From positions 1-64,000 of the forward strand of contig NZ_BAKN01000014.1 in NCBI RefSeq assembly GCF_000614205.1: a stretch of DNA of 64,000 bases. Direction: 5' to 3'. Source of the DNA: Hoylesella saccharolytica JCM 17484 (GTDB taxonomy: Bacteria > Bacteroidota > Bacteroidia > Bacteroidales > Bacteroidaceae). A program made the translations under genes and the position numbers. Below the pieces are notes generated by a model. That model made no database searches. It was not told the origin of the DNA and saw only the letters and a program-made list of their open reading frames with translations. Position 1 is the first letter of the stretch; every line of letters begins with the position of its first letter. Positions 1 through 10,107 of the stretch are shown one piece after another.

Positions 1-42
1 AAAATAGCTCCCGAAAACAATTTTTGTTCTCAAAAGCGGATG

Positions 43-74
43 CAAAATTATTCCTTTTCCCAATTACAACCAAA
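43..74 (-). promoter_or_regulatory. Leftward promoter at window edge
   Basis: Read on the minus strand this is TTTG (71-74), a 20-nt spacer and TAATTTTG (43-50), an exact match to the Bacteroidetes -33/-7 promoter TTTG-N19/20-TAnnTTTG. It points out of the window, so it should serve a gene or RNA just beyond position 1. The rest of 1-242 is AT-rich and shows nothing else I can support. Confidence 0.6.
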
Positions 75-242
75 CATTCTTATAGAAAACATTACATTCT
101 TTCTTTATTTTAACATTTTATTACAAATCAAGCAAGGTTTCATTAGTTTACACCTTATTATATATAAACATAATATTAGGATCTATTTGATCAATTATGC
201 CCTACCCATTAGAAAGAAACTATCTTTTATAAAACCTTGTAC

Positions 243-1337
243 TCATCCGTTTTTCTTATAGCTCCAAACCGCCCACGATGCCATAACAGAAGCCATAGAG
301 GCAAGCATAACCAACTGAAAAATTACTCCCGATAATCCCGTTCCACGTATAAAGACCGTTCGAGCGACCTCAATGTAATACCTCACAGGATTTATATAGG
401 TAATGGTTTGCGCCCAATCAGGCATGCTTCGCACAGGTGTGAAGAGTCCGCTGAGCAACATCATGCACACCATAATAAACCACATCACAAGCATTGCTTG
501 TTGTAACGAGTCGCTATAATTAGAGATGATAAGTCCGATACTGCTAAACACCACCGACAGCAATATGGCAAAAAGATACAACAGCCCTACATGACCAACC
601 GAAACGACACCATATACCAACCATGCCAGTAACAAACAGATGGTAAAATCTATCAAGGCAACACACCAATAAGGTATCAGTTTAGCCACGATAAATTGCG
701 TTTTGCTTACCGGAGTCACGTTTATTTGTTCAATGGTGCCAGCCTCTTTCTCGCCCACGATATTCAATGCTGGTAAAAAGCCACATATCATAATCATTAC
801 CATCGCCATCAATGCCGGTATCATATTTACCTTATAGCTCTCGCTTTGATTGTATAACCGAAAAGTTGTTATCTGTTGCAACGACGGAGAAGGTAACGAA
901 CGCCCATCACCAGACGCCACTGTAACGATGTTTGACAAGTAAGCTGTTCCCATTCCACCTTTCGTTCCGTTCACAGAATTGGCTGCAATCAGCACGCGAG
1001 GCGCTTTCCCACACACCATATCCCGTTCATATTGTTGCGGAATCACCATCACAATATCGGTTTTCCCCCTTTCCACGGCCTTCAAGGCCTGTGCATACGA
1101 AGGCACCAAACCTTGAAACTTAAAATAAGTAGAACTTTCTATTTTTCCCACAAGTCTGCTCGAAAGTGAAGAACGGTCGTTATCTACCACACTTACATAG
1201 ATATTCCGAACCCCCATATCGGTTATCCAGGGGGCCACACACATAATCACTACAGGAAACATCACGATAAGTCGTTTTACAAAATGATTACGACGTATCT
1301 GTGTCCACTCTTTTTGTATAAGATATTTGAGTATCAT
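243..1337 (-). CDS. ABC-2 type exporter permease (second of two)
   Basis: A 364-residue inner-membrane permease of an ABC exporter (ABC2_membrane_3 / YbhR-YhhJ type). One transmembrane helix near residues 20-40 is followed by a long periplasmic domain to about residue 165. A C-terminal bundle of five or six helices follows. The cytoplasmic segment GEKEAGTIEQINVTP just after the second helix is typical of this family and lies where the ATPase docks. It is the last gene of a TolC/HlyD/ATPase/permease/permease operon. Its ATG overlaps the stop of the previous permease (ATGA), which implies translational coupling. The reading frame is intact, unlike three of the four genes before it. The substrate cannot be told from sequence; hydrophobic drugs, bile salts or lipids are usual for the family. 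Confidence 0.88.
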   Translation of the reverse strand: MILKYLIQKEWTQIRRNHFVKRLIVMFPVVIMCVAPWITDMGVRNIYVSVVDNDRSSLSSRLVGKIESSTYFKFQGLVPSYAQALKAVERGKTDIVMVIPQQYERDMVCGKAPRVLIAANSVNGTKGGMGTAYLSNIVTVASGDGRSLPSPSLQQITTFRLYNQSESYKVNMIPALMAMVMIMICGFLPALNIVGEKEAGTIEQINVTPVSKTQFIVAKLIPYWCVALIDFTICLLLAWLVYGVVSVGHVGLLYLFAILLSVVFSSIGLIISNYSDSLQQAMLVMWFIMVCMMLLSGLFTPVRSMPDWAQTITYINPVRYYIEVARTVFIRGTGLSGVIFQLVMLASMASVMASWAVWSYKKNG

Positions 1338-2423
1338 TCCAGTCTTTGTTTGAATTTCTTCAGAGCCACGATTAATATCAACAGACCCATTCCGACAAGT
1401 ATTATCAGTTCCGGTAAAATTCTATTCATCCCACACCCATAATCATCAATTTGCGAATGGCCGAGATAAACCACCGCGCAGGAATAACAGCCGACACCCA
1501 TTGTAAGATTTGAGGCATACTCTCGATGGGGTAAATCATGCCCGAGAGCAACATACTGGGCAGCAACATCAGCATTCCCGAGATGAGCAAAGCTCCAATT
1601 GGGTATTCGCCACCACGCTGATAAGCAGCCCGAGTGCTAATGCAAGAAAAATGTAAAGCAGACAAAGACACAGAATAGAGAGCAGATTGCCCGATACAGG
1701 AACCTCCAAAACGTAGCTGGATATACCCAAAATGAGAAACAAAATCATCACCGAGAGCACAAAATAAGGTGTTACTTTGGCTATCAATATCATCAACGGG
1801 CGCACCGGCGACACCAGTAATACCTCCATCGTGCCGCGTTCTTTCTCGCGAACAATGCTTACCGAAGTCATCATAGCACAAATCAGTAACAGCAACATGC
1901 CCATAATGCCGGGCACAAAATTGTATGCGCTTTTCATTTGAGGGTTATAAAGCAGTTTCGTCACTACCTCTACATAGGGTTTCACAACAGCATTCGCAAC
2001 TTCCGAAGCAATAATTTGCGAAGCGTATGCACCTTGTTGCGTAGCCATATTGGGGTCTGCACCGTCAAGGATAAGCTGTATCTGTGCACAGCCATCATAT
2101 CGATGAGCAGCAAAATCAGGCGAAAAGACCACCGCCATATCGGCTTGTTGGTTACAAATCAGCCGTTCGGCCTCTGCTGTCGTAGTTACATGATGTGTCA
2201 ACTGAAAATACTCTGAGGCATTCAGACGTTCAACGATATGCCGAGTAAGCTGATCCGAAGAGGTCGTTACTACCGCTATACGCACATCTTTCACATCGGT
2301 CGAGATGGCAAAGCCGAACAACAGCATCATCACCAATGGCATACCAAAGAGAATAAGCATCGTGCGGCGATCACGCAAAATGTGTTTTATCTCTTTAAGA
2401 ATAAACGAACTAAACGTCTTCAT
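1334..2423 (-). CDS. ABC-2 type exporter permease (first), two frameshifts
   Basis: Partner of the following permease in the same family: an N-terminal helix at residues 20-40, a periplasmic domain, then VREKERGTMEVLLVSPVRPL before the membrane bundle. The frame is broken twice. Near 1597-1600 the text after NTQ runs into a false stop; restoring one base gives GALLISGMLMLLPSMLLSG. Near 1430-1432, restoring one G joins IMGVG to MNRILPEL and a last helix ending KKFKQRLE. The repaired gene is about 362 residues and ends exactly at the ATGA overlap with the next gene, which supports the repair. Both lesions look like base-calling losses; a real pseudogene is the alternative. Confidence 0.8.
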
Positions 2424-3848
2424 TATTCTTCCCTTTCTGCTTGGCGGGCCAAATAGGTAAACACCTCACCCAAATTGTCCTTTTTAAATTCTGTTTTCAA
2501 CTCTTGTGGGTACCCAATGCCCGTATCTTTCCATCTACCATAATCGATATCCGATCACAATATTCGGCCTCATCCATATAATGTGTGGTCACAAAAACGG
2601 TTATCCCCGCATTCGATGCCTCGTAAATCAAATCCCAAAACTGCCGTCGAGTAATGCCGTCTACACCCCCTGTGGCTCATCGAGAAAGACTACTTCGGGC
2701 GAATGAAAAATACTTACCGAGAAGGCGAGTTTTTGCTTATGCCCCAAAGGTAGTGAACGCACCAGCCTATCGCCGTATTCAGTAAAGTCAAGTTTGCGCA
2801 AAAGTGCCTCGGTTTTGTTATGAATATCGTCGGCTTCCATACCATAGATACCACCAAAAAGACGTATATTCTCGCGCACTGTCATATCTTCGTAAAGCGA
2901 AAACTTCTGACTCATATACCCGATGTGCTTTTTTATCTCTTCGTATTGGGTTTTTACATCGTACCCAGCCACCGTTGCTATGCCATCTGTGGGCTGACTC
3001 AAACCCGAAAGAATACGCATTGCAGTGGTTTTTCCGGCCCCGTTGGCACCCAGAAAACCAAAGATTTCGCCCTTGCGAACGGTGAAAGATATATCATTAA
3101 CAGCACGAAAGGCGCCAAAAGCTTTCACCATATGGGATACAACAATAATGTCGTTATCGCCTTTTTCCATTTCGTTAGCCGGTGAGGTACGTACCATTAC
3201 GCGCTTTTCTGTTTCAGTCTGGGGTTTAGCCCATACTGTTTCTATAATTTCGTCGCATCGTTTTATCTCGTCTTCGTAAGGCGTAGACACTAGTATTGTT
3301 ATGCCCCGTGCTTTTAATTGGGCTAACATCTCCCAGAACTCGGTACGCGATACGGGGTCGACACCTGTCGTCGGCTCGTCGAGAAACAGAACAGTCGGAC
3401 TGTGAATCAATGCACAACTCAAGGCCAGCTTTTGTTTCATACCTCCCGAAAGCGCCCCTGCCCGGCGGTCTTTAAAGCGTTCTATCTGCCCGTAAATGTC
3501 CTTCACCCCATCATAACCTGCCTCAATGGTCGTTCCAAACAAAGTTGCAAAGAAGCGAAGGTTTTCTTCTACAGTAAGGTCTTGGTATAAACTAAACCGT
3601 CCGGGCATATAACCCACACGCCGGCGAATATCTTTCATGCCCGTCACCACATCAAAACCGTCTACGGTAGCCATTCCGCTATCTGCCAGCAGCAGTGTTG
3701 CCAAGATACGAAACATCGTTGTTTTACCCGTTCCGTCAGGCCCGATAAGTCCGTAAAGAGCACCTTGGGGAACGCTGAACGAGACGTTTTGCAACGCCTG
3801 AACCATTCCGTAGCTTTTCGAGATGTTGTTTACTTCAATGGCATTCAT
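2423..3848 (-). CDS. Double-domain ABC exporter ATPase (YbhF-like), two frameshifts
   Basis: The energising subunit, with two ATP-binding domains in one chain. Domain 1 has Walker A GPDGTGKTT, signature LSGGMKQKL and Walker B VLFLDEPTTGVD. Domain 2 has Walker A GANGAGKTT, a degenerate signature (LPLGHKQKL) and Walker B VVFLDEP. The second domain is interrupted at 2674-2675, where one base restored turns a false QGV-stop into DEPTGGVD. It is interrupted again at 2508-2510, where one base restored gives LGTPQELKTEF. Repaired length is about 475 residues, normal for YbhF-type proteins. The start overlaps the HlyD stop by 4 nt (ATGA) and the stop overlaps the next ATG (TAATG). The weak second signature motif suggests asymmetric ATP sites, which is common in this family. 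Confidence 0.83.
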
Positions 3849-4738
3849 AGTTTTACTTCTCCATACATACCTATTTTTATATAGCCATCGTTCTTTACAG
3901 CAATTTTCACGGCATATACAAGGTCGGCCCGTTCGTCGTCGGTCAGGATCGTTTTGGGTGTAAATTCAGCCCTACTGCTTATCCATGTCACCGTTCCGTC
4001 GTAGCTTTTGCGGGTGTCGGTACCATAATCACTGAACACTTTTACACGCTGTCCCACTTTTACTTTGGCCAATTGGGCAGATGTGATATAAGCGCGCAGG
4101 TACATTTGGTCTACATCTGCCACCTTAAACAAGGGTTTTCCTATGACGGCAAACTCACCCCGCTCGGCGTATTTTTCGAGTATTGTGCCGGTAATAGGCG
4201 AGGTTATGTGGCATTTTTTGAGTTGATCGAGTACCTGATAACGCTGAATGTCGGCGCCGCTCATCTGACTGTTCAGGCTTCGCGCACTGTTATTAAGCAT
4301 CGAAACCTGTGCTTCCAGCTGGCTCTTTAACACCCTAACGGCATTATCTGCATCGTCCATCTGCTTGCGTGTAGCAGCTCCATCCTTCAACAAAGCTGCT
4401 GTTCTGGTTCGCTCCAACTGTGCTTTAACCAGCTGTTGACGTGTGGCGGCTACCTGTGCTTGCACGTTGGGGCGTTGGTTGGCAAAGCTTTCGCGCGTGG
4501 CACCTACCTGTTCCGCTTTCAACTGTAACTGAACAGTATCTATCAAACCTACCTGCCGGTCAGCATTTACCCTACTTCCTTCAATTACATCAAATGCCAT
4601 TAGTCGGCCGGTAGCCTCTGCCGAAACTGTTACTTCTGTAGCTTCAAATATTCCGGTAGCATCAAACTCTTTATCGCTGCTGCCGCAAGAGCTTACCAAA
4701 AGGGTAAGAGCGGCTGTACATATCATTATCTTTTTCAT
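3845..4738 (-). CDS. HlyD-family periplasmic adaptor lipoprotein
   Basis: Membrane-fusion protein linking the inner-membrane ABC exporter to the TolC-like channel. I start it at the ATG at 4738 (MKKIMICTAALTLLVSSCG), because this gives a clean lipoprotein signal with lipobox VSSC and lies just after the tolC stop; a start nine codons upstream would bury it. A lipoyl/barrel-sandwich half begins at ATGRLMAFDVIEGS. A long helical hairpin rich in Gln and Ala follows (residues about 75-180). The second lipoyl half is ITSPITGTILEKYAERGE, followed by a beta-barrel domain. Length is 297 residues, normal for YbhG/EmrA-type adaptors. The frame is intact. It sits between tolC and the ATPase with no gap. 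Confidence 0.9.
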   Translation of the reverse strand: MKKIMICTAALTLLVSSCGSSDKEFDATGIFEATEVTVSAEATGRLMAFDVIEGSRVNADRQVGLIDTVQLQLKAEQVGATRESFANQRPNVQAQVAATRQQLVKAQLERTRTAALLKDGAATRKQMDDADNAVRVLKSQLEAQVSMLNNSARSLNSQMSGADIQRYQVLDQLKKCHITSPITGTILEKYAERGEFAVIGKPLFKVADVDQMYLRAYITSAQLAKVKVGQRVKVFSDYGTDTRKSYDGTVTWISSRAEFTPKTILTDDERADLVYAVKIAVKNDGYIKIGMYGEVKL

Positions 4739-4739
4739 C

Positions 4740-6051
4740 TTATTGCTTGTTTTCGATCGTGACAATGGGAGATTTTCCCAATATATATTTTATTTCATAA
4801 ATGCTCTGTAACAATTCTATTTCGTGTGTTGAACGCATAATCCGCGCTGTGTTTTCGCGTGTAATTTCTTGCAACAGATGGTCGGTATCGATAATTCCGT
4901 GCGTCAGTTTTGCCTCTGCAGCCTGCCTTACCGAGGCTCGCAATGCAACAATCTCGTCATCGGTCTGCATCACCTTGCGCCTGCTGACCATGGTTTCACG
5001 CTGCCTCATCTCATCCATCCTACTGTTGAAAAGGAACAATTCACGGGCATTTTCTGCCTCACTGCGTTGCACCGCCAGCTTTTTCAAATTGTTTTTGTGT
5101 GTATACAAACTGCCGATATTCCACGTAAGACGAGCACCCACCAATCCGTTAAACGACATTTTTCGTTCGAGCATATCTTTAAACATATCATATCCGGGAT
5201 AACCGTAATAGCCTTGTGCAAACACACTCACACCCGGCATCAGGTCAGACTTGAGCAAACGTTCCTGAGCATCGGTCATACGGAGGCGGGTTTCTATCAA
5301 CCGAAGCTCTGGACGCGCGTTCGCCCAATCATCGTTCACCTCTTCAAAGCGTGGCTTTACCAAACCGTCTACCGCCGTTATGCCGCAAAAGCCGGCCAGC
5401 ATAACACTCATACTGCGGCGCGCGACGCGAGTTCTATACCGTTTGCACCGCATTCAGCCGTTCGGCTTTCAACCGGTCTACATCGCTTTGCATCACAACG
5501 CCCCGCCGCAACATAGCCGCCAACTTGTCTTCATTGCTTTGCAGCAATACCAAGAGGTCGTTGTTGAGCTCTATCTTTTCGTCGATAAGCAGCAAACCGA
5601 AAAATAAATCGTTCACCCGGCGACGCACTTCATACAAGCTCACATCGGTTTGTGCCTCCTCGACAGCACCCTGCAAGCGTGCCGCATCGCCTCTTCGGCG
5701 GATGCGCCCACCATCCCACAGCGTCTGACTGACATCCAACTGCACTCGGTATTGCTCTTTCGACAGTCCTTTAAAGTCGTATCCACTGTGTGCCATCAGC
5801 CCCGTCAGTGCATCGGGAAGTTTTGCCACGCGGTTTTGAACCGTTACTTGAGCCGTTGCTTGTACCTGCGGCAGCCATCCTTTTTTAAGGTTATTCACCG
5901 TATAATCGGTCGACTGGCGTATCAAGTCGTACTTCTTAATCAGCGGATAGTTGTTTCGCGCCATCGTCTGACATGCCTCTAAAGAGAGCTGCGCACGTGC
6001 TGCAACACCGCAACCGATACACATCCACATTATTAATAAGGTATGTTTCAT
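4740..6051 (-). CDS. TolC-like outer-membrane efflux protein, one frameshift
   Basis: First gene of the efflux operon: an outer-membrane channel that completes the tripartite pump. It has a signal peptide (MKHTLLIMWMCIGCGVAARAQ) followed by LSLEACQTMARNNYPLIKK, the usual N-terminal start of the TolC repeat. The frame breaks near 5438-5442 after RLNAVQT; removing one surplus base joins YRTRVARRSMSVMLAGFCG in the other frame. The second half repeats the pattern (RLIETRLRMTDAQERLLKSDLMPGVSVFAQGYYGY). Repaired length is about 436 residues, right for the family. This is the only one of the 13 frameshifts in the window that reads as an insertion. A TACCTTTG promoter element lies 26 bp upstream. Confidence 0.85.
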
Positions 6052-6076
6052 ATCCCATACATTTTATTAGATGATA

Positions 6077-6084
6077 CAAAGGTA
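6077..6084 (-). promoter_or_regulatory. -7 element of the efflux operon
   Basis: TACCTTTG on the minus strand, 26 nt upstream of the tolC-like start, matches the Bacteroidetes -7 consensus TAnnTTTG. I find no good TTTG at the -33 position. That would fit a promoter needing an activator such as the divergent AraC protein, but this is inference. Confidence 0.5.
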
Positions 6085-6182
6085 TATCTTTTTACAACTT
6101 TTGCGATGTCCACTTTTCAACGAAAAATGTTCTTTTTGTACACAAAAGCAGCGTTTAGCAAAGCCAATATGCCTATTTTTGT

Positions 6183-6190
6183 TATCTTTG
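6183..6190 (+). promoter_or_regulatory. -7 element of araC-type gene
   Basis: TATCTTTG 20 nt before the ATG at 6211. It lies inside the longest possible reading frame (which opens near 6043), so it argues for the shorter start. Confidence 0.5.
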
Positions 6191-6210
6191 CATACACAGA
6201 ATGCTATTTT

Positions 6211-7116
6211 ATGAGAGCTGAAAAAGAGATTGAAACACTAACCATCGAAGAGATAAGAGACCGTCTGAGTAAAACGGTGAACGAGCAAGAGCTACCCATT
6301 TTAGTAGAAGGCTTTACCGTTTTGGCCAAAAGTCGCAACCTTTTTGGTATTGCCATGAATGCCCAAACCCCATATCGGCTACCGGGAATACGGATCGGAT
6401 TGCTCACAGGCGGTACCGTTAACGTAACTACCAATCTCATTAATCACGACGTAAAGGCCCCTGCTCTGGCTTTCTTTAGCAGTGGTTCGATACTCCAACT
6501 AAATAAAGTGACAGCCGAGAGCGAGGTGCAAGGAATGATGATCGAGCCCAACTACTTTACCGAACTGTTTTCGCACAATGTACCACCGATGTTCAACGGA
6601 CAGCTCAAAGATGCGTTTATACCCGTTGGCAATAGAGATAAAGAAAAGGTAGAACATCTTTTCCAGGCGCTTACCCTCACCATGAAAGAGCCGGCTTATA
6701 ATCGACAGGCAGCCCAAGCTATAATTACCGCTCTGTGTTATATCTACAACCAGATTTACGAACAATATACCGACAAACCCCAGAACAGTCGTTCGCGCGA
6801 ACGCCAGCTGTTTGATGGCTTTATCCGTTTAGTCAACGAGCACGGCAAACACCAACATACCCTCTCATTTTATGCCGACCGGTTGTGTATCACGCATCGT
6901 TATCTCAGTCGTGTGATACAGCAAGTCAGCGGCACTTATGCTAAAGAATGGATAGACCGCGCCATCGTTACAGAGGCGAAAGTGATGCTGAAACACAGCA
7001 ATTTATCGGTGGCAGCCATTGCCGAAGAACTACATTTTGCCAACCCTAGCTTCTTTAACAAATACTTTAAACGCCTTACCGGAATGACACCCAATGGATA
7101 TCGAGAAAAAGGATAA
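6211..7116 (+). CDS. AraC-family transcriptional regulator
   Basis: A 301-residue regulator. The N-terminal two thirds is a cupin-like sensor domain (residues about 25-190), and the C-terminal 100 residues hold the two helix-turn-helix units of AraC/XylS proteins. These are seen as TLSFYADRLCITHRYLSRVI, then LSVAAIAEELHFANPSFFNK and the family ending FKRLTGMTPNGYR. I chose the ATG at 6211 because a -7 promoter element sits at 6183-6190 and the extra N-terminal residues upstream are low-complexity. It is divergent from the efflux operon, whose start is 160 bp away, and is its likely regulator. The ligand is unknown. Confidence 0.88.
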   Translation: MRAEKEIETLTIEEIRDRLSKTVNEQELPILVEGFTVLAKSRNLFGIAMNAQTPYRLPGIRIGLLTGGTVNVTTNLINHDVKAPALAFFSSGSILQLNKVTAESEVQGMMIEPNYFTELFSHNVPPMFNGQLKDAFIPVGNRDKEKVEHLFQALTLTMKEPAYNRQAAQAIITALCYIYNQIYEQYTDKPQNSRSRERQLFDGFIRLVNEHGKHQHTLSFYADRLCITHRYLSRVIQQVSGTYAKEWIDRAIVTEAKVMLKHSNLSVAAIAEELHFANPSFFNKYFKRLTGMTPNGYREKG

Positions 7117-7180
7117 AGAAACACTTGCCAATTTGGTGATGAGATAGTATGATAATGAAAAAAGATTTCAAGAATCACTT

Positions 7181-7218
7181 GATAATCTTACATCAAGAGA
7201 TGTCTACTTAAGATTATC
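7181..7218. other. Nested inverted repeat, 38 nt
   Basis: GATAATCTTA (7181-7190) and TAAGATTATC (7209-7218) are perfect inverted repeats. Inside them CATC-aaga-GATG forms a second stem. No T-run follows, so it is not an ordinary terminator. It lies 65 bp after the AraC gene and about 155 bp before the TlpA-like gene. Confidence 0.45.
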
Positions 7219-7373
7219 GGAGGAGACCAAGAATATCAGAAAAATAACAAAAATAAAAGTCTATAAAGAATAGAATTCATAAAAATAGAATAAAAAGAAT
7301 TATCAAACCAAATAACGACATTTACACTTGTACACTTTTGTTTAACAATGTGTACCCAACAACAAATTAAGAA

Positions 7374-9728
7374 ATGAACAAGAAAACTATCATTACCATC
7401 TTACTTGCCATCATCGCAATAGCGGGGCAAGCGAAGCAGAAAACTGTTGTGTGGGAGAAACCCACTACAGAGTATGGAACCTGCTACGGCGACGGGTTCT
7501 TCACCTTGGCACTCGACATTACCAAGGTGGAACTGAAGGAAACAGAAACTATAGTGTATATCACCACGAGTCAACGGTCGGACTATCCCAACTACTGTTT
7601 TAAATTCGCTGGCGACACCTACCTGAAAGTGGGCAAACAGCGCTACCCCATTATCTCCGCCGACGGCATTGAACTGAACAAATTTATGCAGACGGATAGG
7701 GACGGTAAACGCAAGTTGGCATTTCATTTTCCACCGTTACCCCAAAGCACACGATCGTTCGACTTTATTGAGGGCGATGGCGACCGCGCTTTCCAAATCA
7801 AGGGTATCAAGCCTGTAGAGGAGCGATGGAACCAGTTATTCCCCTCCTATTGGCGTGACAATGAGGGCAACTGGCAGATTGCCTTTTTCGAAGACTGTGC
7901 CATATATGACTGCAAATTCTGGAGTTATAAGGAGTGCGACCTGAACCATATTACGGGTGAAGCTAAAATCGTAATACAGAACGCCGACAAAGAACTGAGC
8001 GTAAGGATAGACAAAGACAAGAAGGGGAAACGCCTAATAGAGATTGGCGGCGAAAAGGCCAACTACTCTATGATAACGAGCCGTTTCCTACCCGACTACC
8101 CATCGAAGGATACACGTGAGGAAATTGCCAACAACGGATACAAGACAGACACCGTGACCGTCGTAGGTTGGATAAAGGATATGCCTGCCCTCTACAAGAA
8201 AGAAAAGACCTTTGAGCTCGGCTATACCAATCTGTTGACAGGCGAGCCGGAATCGGTTAATGCCAATCTGGACAGTCTGGGACGCTTCACCGTGAAGATT
8301 CCTGTGTTGAACAGCACCGAGTTTTTCTGCGATTGGAAGCGATGCTTCATCCGCACGATACTCGAACCGGGAAAGACCTACTTCATACTCTACGACTTCA
8401 AGGAAGGGCGTCGTTACTTCATGGGCGAGGACTGCCACTTGCAAAACGAGCTCTTCAAATATCCCCTAAGATGGGAATCTGTGCGTATGCAGCATGGCGG
8501 TGACTTTAACCGATTCATTACTTCAACCGACAGTCTTATAAAAGCCCAGTACACAGCTATCGACGAACTTTGCAATTTGCATCCCACACTTTCCACCCGT
8601 TTCTATAAATACCAGAAGGGAAATACGCTGTGGCAGCAGGCACGCAATTTCGGACAAGCTCGTTTTAGTGCTCCTAATTTCAAGCTTCCAGACAATGCAA
8701 GTAAGTACGTCTACGACAACTTTTGGACAAAGAGAGAACACCCTTACACGCTGCATCGCGACTTCCGTTATTTTCTGTGCGACTATCTTGATGATGTGAC
8801 AGGCGGCTTGGCCTTCTCTTACAATGTCATGGATGACATCGACGAAATAGCTTCTAATGAGAAGGAGTCTGCATTGCTTCACCGCTGGAAGAACTGCTTA
8901 AAAGAGGCGCAGACGGAAATGGATGCTGCTTGCACAGAGGAAGAGAAAAAACGAATTGCAGAAAAGATTAATACCGACAACTCCGAGATGATTGAACAGG
9001 CAACTGCAATACTCAATGGTTCTAAAGCCCAAAGAATTATCGGTGGAAAGACACTCATCATCCGACTGAAATCCTATCTGCACAAGCTCGATTCGCTGAA
9101 TGCCGACCAATTGGTAAAAGATATCTGGCTCATGCGGACGGTGGGCGAAGAGATAGACTACAAGCGGACAGCGGTTATCCCCGAGGTTTTAGACACACTG
9201 AAAGCATTGACCGCCAATCCGATTGCTATAGAGAGTGTAGAAAAACAGAACAACCGCTACCTCGCCATTGAGAACCGCGAATTCAATAAACTCGTTCTCA
9301 AATCAGCCGACAATCTCGCCGACCTGAGCGAAGGCGAGGCTCTGTTGAAGAAAATACTCGAACCCTACAAGGGTAAGTTTGTGCTCTTAGACATCTGGGG
9401 CACGTGGTGTAACCCCTGCAAACAAGCACTCTCACATTCTACCCAAGAGTATGCACAACTGAAGAACTACGACATTCAATATCTATATCTGGCCAATCGC
9501 AGTCCTCAAGATTCATGGGAGAATGTCATCAAAGAGTATAATGTAATCGGCGACAATGTGGCTCACTATAACCTACCCGATAAACAACAGGCTGCCATCG
9601 AGCGCTATCTTGGTGTTCGCTCTTTCCCCACTTACAAGCTCTTCAATCGCGACGGCAAACTGATCGATCTGAAAGTTGACCCTCGTCAGCTTGACAGCCT
9701 CGTCCGATTGCTTGAACAGATGAAATAA
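7374..9728 (+). CDS. TlpA-like thioredoxin-fold protein with large N-terminal region
   Basis: A 784-residue exported protein. A signal peptide (residues 1-20, ending GQAKQ) is followed by some 630 residues without a motif I recognise beyond a beta-rich carboxypeptidase-regulatory-like stretch near residues 270-330 (NLLTGEPESVNANLDSLGRF). The last 130 residues are a thioredoxin fold of the TlpA/ResA type. The active-site motif is GTWCNPCKQAL (Cys-x-x-Cys near residues 678-681) and the cis-Pro region is VRSFPTYKLF. Such proteins act in the periplasm or at the outer membrane as thiol-disulfide reductases. This one is much longer than the 150-400 residues usual for TlpA. It stands alone between an AraC gene and a repeat element. 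Confidence 0.75.
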   Translation: MNKKTIITILLAIIAIAGQAKQKTVVWEKPTTEYGTCYGDGFFTLALDITKVELKETETIVYITTSQRSDYPNYCFKFAGDTYLKVGKQRYPIISADGIELNKFMQTDRDGKRKLAFHFPPLPQSTRSFDFIEGDGDRAFQIKGIKPVEERWNQLFPSYWRDNEGNWQIAFFEDCAIYDCKFWSYKECDLNHITGEAKIVIQNADKELSVRIDKDKKGKRLIEIGGEKANYSMITSRFLPDYPSKDTREEIANNGYKTDTVTVVGWIKDMPALYKKEKTFELGYTNLLTGEPESVNANLDSLGRFTVKIPVLNSTEFFCDWKRCFIRTILEPGKTYFILYDFKEGRRYFMGEDCHLQNELFKYPLRWESVRMQHGGDFNRFITSTDSLIKAQYTAIDELCNLHPTLSTRFYKYQKGNTLWQQARNFGQARFSAPNFKLPDNASKYVYDNFWTKREHPYTLHRDFRYFLCDYLDDVTGGLAFSYNVMDDIDEIASNEKESALLHRWKNCLKEAQTEMDAACTEEEKKRIAEKINTDNSEMIEQATAILNGSKAQRIIGGKTLIIRLKSYLHKLDSLNADQLVKDIWLMRTVGEEIDYKRTAVIPEVLDTLKALTANPIAIESVEKQNNRYLAIENREFNKLVLKSADNLADLSEGEALLKKILEPYKGKFVLLDIWGTWCNPCKQALSHSTQEYAQLKNYDIQYLYLANRSPQDSWENVIKEYNVIGDNVAHYNLPDKQQAAIERYLGVRSFPTYKLFNRDGKLIDLKVDPRQLDSLVRLLEQMK

Positions 9729-10107
9729 ATAGTCATTTTGAGAACAATCTCCCCATTTGCAGTTTATACATGCAAGTGGGGAGATTACTATATGCAACTT
9801 ATGCACATTGCCCCTATTTTGGTAGACAACAAAAGCTAAAAGCACTAAATCTTCATCCTTTCTACCGTTTTTATCAAAACAAATTGGTACACCATAAATT
9901 ACGCCAGTTCGGGATAAGAAATAATACCCATAGCGCATATGGATTTATTTCCGAATGCTCTTTTTACCTTTTCAATCTTTCACCTTTTTACCTTTTCACT
10001 TTTACTGGGGTAGGTAAGGTAGGTTAAAGTAGGTCGCAGGAGACGGAAAGACATATAAACTTTCATCCTTATTCCTTCCTCCTTCATCCAGGAAATGCCC
10101 CTTTACC
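9729..10107. other. Intergenic, pyrimidine-rich low-complexity tract
   Basis: No gene that I can support. The segment 9958-10125 is rich in short repeats of CCTTTTT, TTTCACC and TTCATCC and leads into repeat element copy 1. Its complement matches the GTGAAA-type purine tracts near copies 2 and 4. Confidence 0.5.

Noticed and set aside
2506-2706. Programmed frameshifting in the ABC ATPase or other broken genes
   Set aside because: No slippery heptamer with a downstream structure is apparent, and the breaks are spread over unrelated genes.
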